This document shows positions 62,320 through 64,000 of a DNA stretch of 64,000 nucleotides, piece by piece. The DNA comes from Deinococcus sp. Leaf326 (GTDB lineage Bacteria; Deinococcota; Deinococci; Deinococcales; Deinococcaceae). Every line of letters begins with the position of its first letter. Within the stretch, counting starts at the first letter, position 1. Under the pieces are notes generated by a model, which worked only from the letters and a program-made list of their open reading frames with translations, had not been told where the DNA came from and did not search any database. Location of the stretch: the NCBI RefSeq assembly GCF_001424185.1, contig NZ_LMOM01000021.1, forward strand, positions 108,545 through 172,544. Reading direction: 5' to 3'. A program made the translations under genes and the position numbers.

Positions 62320-63476
62320 ACGCGCCCCAGGGCTTCGGTGATGGGCATACGTGCGGCGCTGCGCGCAGGCAGCAGCCCCGAGAGCAGCCCCAGCAGCAGA
62401 CTGATACCTATCGCCAGCGCGGTCAGGAGGGGAGTGAGCGCCGCCGCGTCGATGCCCGCGAGGTCCTGGGTGTAGAGGTTCACAGCCCAGATGCCCGCCA
62501 GCCCCAGCAGCAGTCCGCCCACGCCGCCCACGAGAGAGAGCAGCAGTGACTCGCTCAGGACCAGGGCGCGCACGAAGGCGGGGCGGGCGCCCATCGCCCG
62601 CAGGGTGCCGAACTCGCGGGTGCGCTCGAAGACGCCCATCATGACCGTGTTCGCTACGGCCAGCCCGCCCACGATCAGGGCGATGAGCGAAATGCCGAAG
62701 CGCACCGCGTCGCTGATCTTCAGGGCGCGGTCCACGAAGCTCAGGAAATCCGACTGGGTCTGGGCCTCGAGCTTGAGCTGCTCCGAGAGGGTCTTGGCGA
62801 CCGCCGTGGCGTCACGGGGATTTTGCAGCTTGACGGCCACCAGCGACACGCGCCCGGTCGCTCCCTCGGCGCGTTGCAGCGTGCGGATGGGCAGAAAGAT
62901 GAAGTTGTCCACCAAGCCGGATTCGGGCGCCAGCACGCCAATCACGCGTACACGGTTCTGGCGGTTGAGGTTCAGGGTCGAGCCGACCGAGAGGCGCAGG
63001 TTCTCGGCGCTCTTGGCCCCCACGACCGCTACGGCCCCGGTCTCGTCGGCGGCCGTGAGGCTGCGCCCCGTCGCCACCTGCGCCTTCGGAAAGATGGCGT
63101 CCAGTCCGCCCGCTGCCGGCAGGCCGTACAGCACGGTGCTCTGCGCCACGTCCAGGCTGCCGCGCAGCGACATGACCACCGGGGTCACGGCGCTCAGGCC
63201 CAGTTCGCCCGAGAGGCCCTGGATACGCGATACGACCGCCTCGTCCAGGTTGGCCTGCGGCGCGAAGCCCTGCGACAGCCCGTTGAGGCTGACCTGGATG
63301 TCGGGGCCGATGCCGCCGAGTTCGGCCGTGAACACCTTGCGTATGCCCTCGCCCAGCGACAGGAACACCACCATGCTCGCCACCGCCACCGTGATGCCCA
63401 GTGCGGTGAGCAGGGTCCGCACCGGGCGGCGGGTCAGCCCCCGCCAGGCCAGCAGCCACAGGTCAGCGGTCTTCAT
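62316..63476 (-). CDS. ABC permease, MacB/FtsX family
   Basis: 386 residues. A first helix (about 22-43, [21 protein letters not shown]) precedes a periplasmic domain (about 45-250) with MacB core-like strands ([20 protein letters not shown], then [15 protein letters not shown]). Three C-terminal helices follow (about 265-290, 310-345, 350-380) including [19 protein letters not shown]. Start at ATG 63476. With the ATPase it probably exports a peptide or lipoprotein, or acts mechanically; the cargo is unknown. No membrane-fusion partner gene is adjacent. Confidence 0.9.
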   Translation of the reverse strand: MKTADLWLLAWRGLTRRPVRTLLTALGITVAVASMVVFLSLGEGIRKVFTAELGGIGPDIQVSLNGLSQGFAPQANLDEAVVSRIQGLSGELGLSAVTPVVMSLRGSLDVAQSTVLYGLPAAGGLDAIFPKAQVATGRSLTAADETGAVAVVGAKSAENLRLSVGSTLNLNRQNRVRVIGVLAPESGLVDNFIFLPIRTLQRAEGATGRVSLVAVKLQNPRDATAVAKTLSEQLKLEAQTQSDFLSFVDRALKISDAVRFGISLIALIVGGLAVANTVMMGVFERTREFGTLRAMGARPAFVRALVLSESLLLSLVGGVGGLLLGLAGIWAVNLYTQDLAGIDAAALTPLLTALAIGISLLLGLLSGLLPARSAARMPITEALGRV

Positions 63477-63612
63477 GCATTCTGCCTCTCGTCTCAAACG
63501 GCCTCATCCGCCCAGGCTACGCCGCGCCCGTCCTCCGTGAGGGTAGCGGGGGCCTCCATGTTCCGGGGGTACGCCGCCCCTTTCTCCTCAAGCCCGCTTC
63601 ACGCGCGCCCGC

Positions 63613-63618
63613 TAGCCT
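63613..63618 (+). promoter_or_regulatory. -10 element, DUF4127 gene
   Basis: TAGCCT, 7 nt before ATG 63626. Confidence 0.4.
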
Positions 63619-63625
63619 GCCGGGC

Positions 63626-64000
63626 ATGAACGTCCCCGCCATCCTCGCCCTCGCCGCCCTGAGCCTCGGGGCTGCCCAGGCCCAGACCGCGCCGGCCCAG
63701 CTCCTCCCGCCGGCCCCCCTGCTGCTGCCCCTCGACTCACGGCCCGCGACCCGCGTGCTGCCGGCCCTGATCGCCAATCTGCGCGGCCCAGACGGCATAG
63801 GTGCCCAGGCGGCTGTGGTTCCCGCCGCGCTGCTGGGCGACGCCACGCGCGGCGCGGACCCGGCGGCGCTCGCGGGGTGGCTCGCCGCGCAGCCCACGGA
63901 CCGGCCGCTGGTCGCGGCCCTCGACGCACTGGCTTACGGAGGGCTGGTGCAGTCGCGCACGAGCACCCTGAGCGCCGAGCAGGCCCTGGCCCGGCTCGCG
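63626..64000 (+). CDS. DUF4127 family protein, N-terminal part
   Basis: The first 125 residues are in the window and the gene runs off the right edge. A signal peptide (ILALAALSLGAAQAQ) is followed by PLLLPLDSRPATRVLPALIA and LDALAYGGLVQSRTSTLS, both typical of DUF4127. The family's function is not established. Start at ATG 63626. Confidence 0.8.
   Translation, partial: MNVPAILALAALSLGAAQAQTAPAQLLPPAPLLLPLDSRPATRVLPALIANLRGPDGIGAQAAVVPAALLGDATRGADPAALAGWLAAQPTDRPLVAALDALAYGGLVQSRTSTLSAEQALARLA

Overview
The window looks like chromosomal DNA of a Deinococcus species. It is GC-rich and densely packed. Many genes start on an ATG or GTG lying 5-9 nt downstream of a TANNNT -10 hexamer, the leaderless arrangement well known in Deinococcus. 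The gene content also fits: RecF, a DUF721/DciA-type protein, type 2 IPP isomerase, MnSOD, CTP synthase, SPOR and TPR envelope proteins, HtrA, and many Deinococcus-style secreted or lipid-anchored proteins of unknown role. A DinB polymerase is present; as far as I recall D. radiodurans has none, so this is probably another species. No prophage, insertion sequence, CRISPR array or rRNA was seen. One tRNA gene (tRNA-Ala, CGC) is present. No gene-free stretch exceeds about 300 bases; the longest is 26674-26951, between a divergent ABC binding protein and Hsp33.

Layout. 1-1002: two tandem paralogous lipoprotein genes on the minus strand, the first cut by the window edge and the second frameshifted. 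1124-6519: rRNA methyltransferase plus dinB, DUF2721, an AI-2E family permease, rlmN. 6767-11062: a tight operon of TPR protein, SPOR protein, Rex and an AT-rich lipoprotein, ended by hairpins shared with tRNA-Ala. 11381-13598: guaB and a hemolysin III/PAQR protein. 13624-19197: an envelope-glycan neighbourhood with a polysaccharide deacetylase, MFS protein, GT2, GT4 and a deacetylase-like/YkoP-like protein. 19311-24828: a membrane diguanylate cyclase, then an operon of NarL-type regulator, multi-GAF histidine kinase and a small trypco2-like protein. 24931-31213: oligopeptide-type binding protein, hslO, htrA, a tRNA nucleotidyltransferase-family gene, an M50 protease. 31306-36577: pyrG with an attenuator-like leader, a GNAT, coaE, a TPR protein, sodA. 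36641-42280: a tripartite tricarboxylate transporter operon (tctC-tctB-tctA) divergent from a CitA/CitB-type two-component system. 42340-49208: alr, then recF-dciA-fni on the minus strand, an N-formylglutamate amidohydrolase, a polyprenyl synthase, a DedA/VTT protein. 49323-53062: purM, histidine phosphatase, meaB, an ICMT-like protein and a 70-residue membrane protein, mostly with overlapping ends. 53130-56631: a degenerate phosphoribosyltransferase-like gene, an Fsr-type MFS, a VIT-family protein, a luciferase-like oxidoreductase. 56733-58930: pgi and a coupled ankyrin protein. 58986-64000: a 658-residue exported protein, a lipoprotein, a MacB/FtsX-type ABC exporter pair and the start of a DUF4127 protein.

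Most promising leads: (i) the pyrG leader, with a terminator-like hairpin next to a -10 element and a competing 7-bp pairing; (ii) the two-component operon carrying a trypco2-like third gene; (iii) the DciA-type protein with a four-cysteine C-terminal module between recF and fni; (iv) the degenerate PRTase-like protein; (v) the Rex operon with envelope proteins; (vi) a possible 13-codon leader ORF ending inside the meaB start codon. All are inferences from sequence reading alone.
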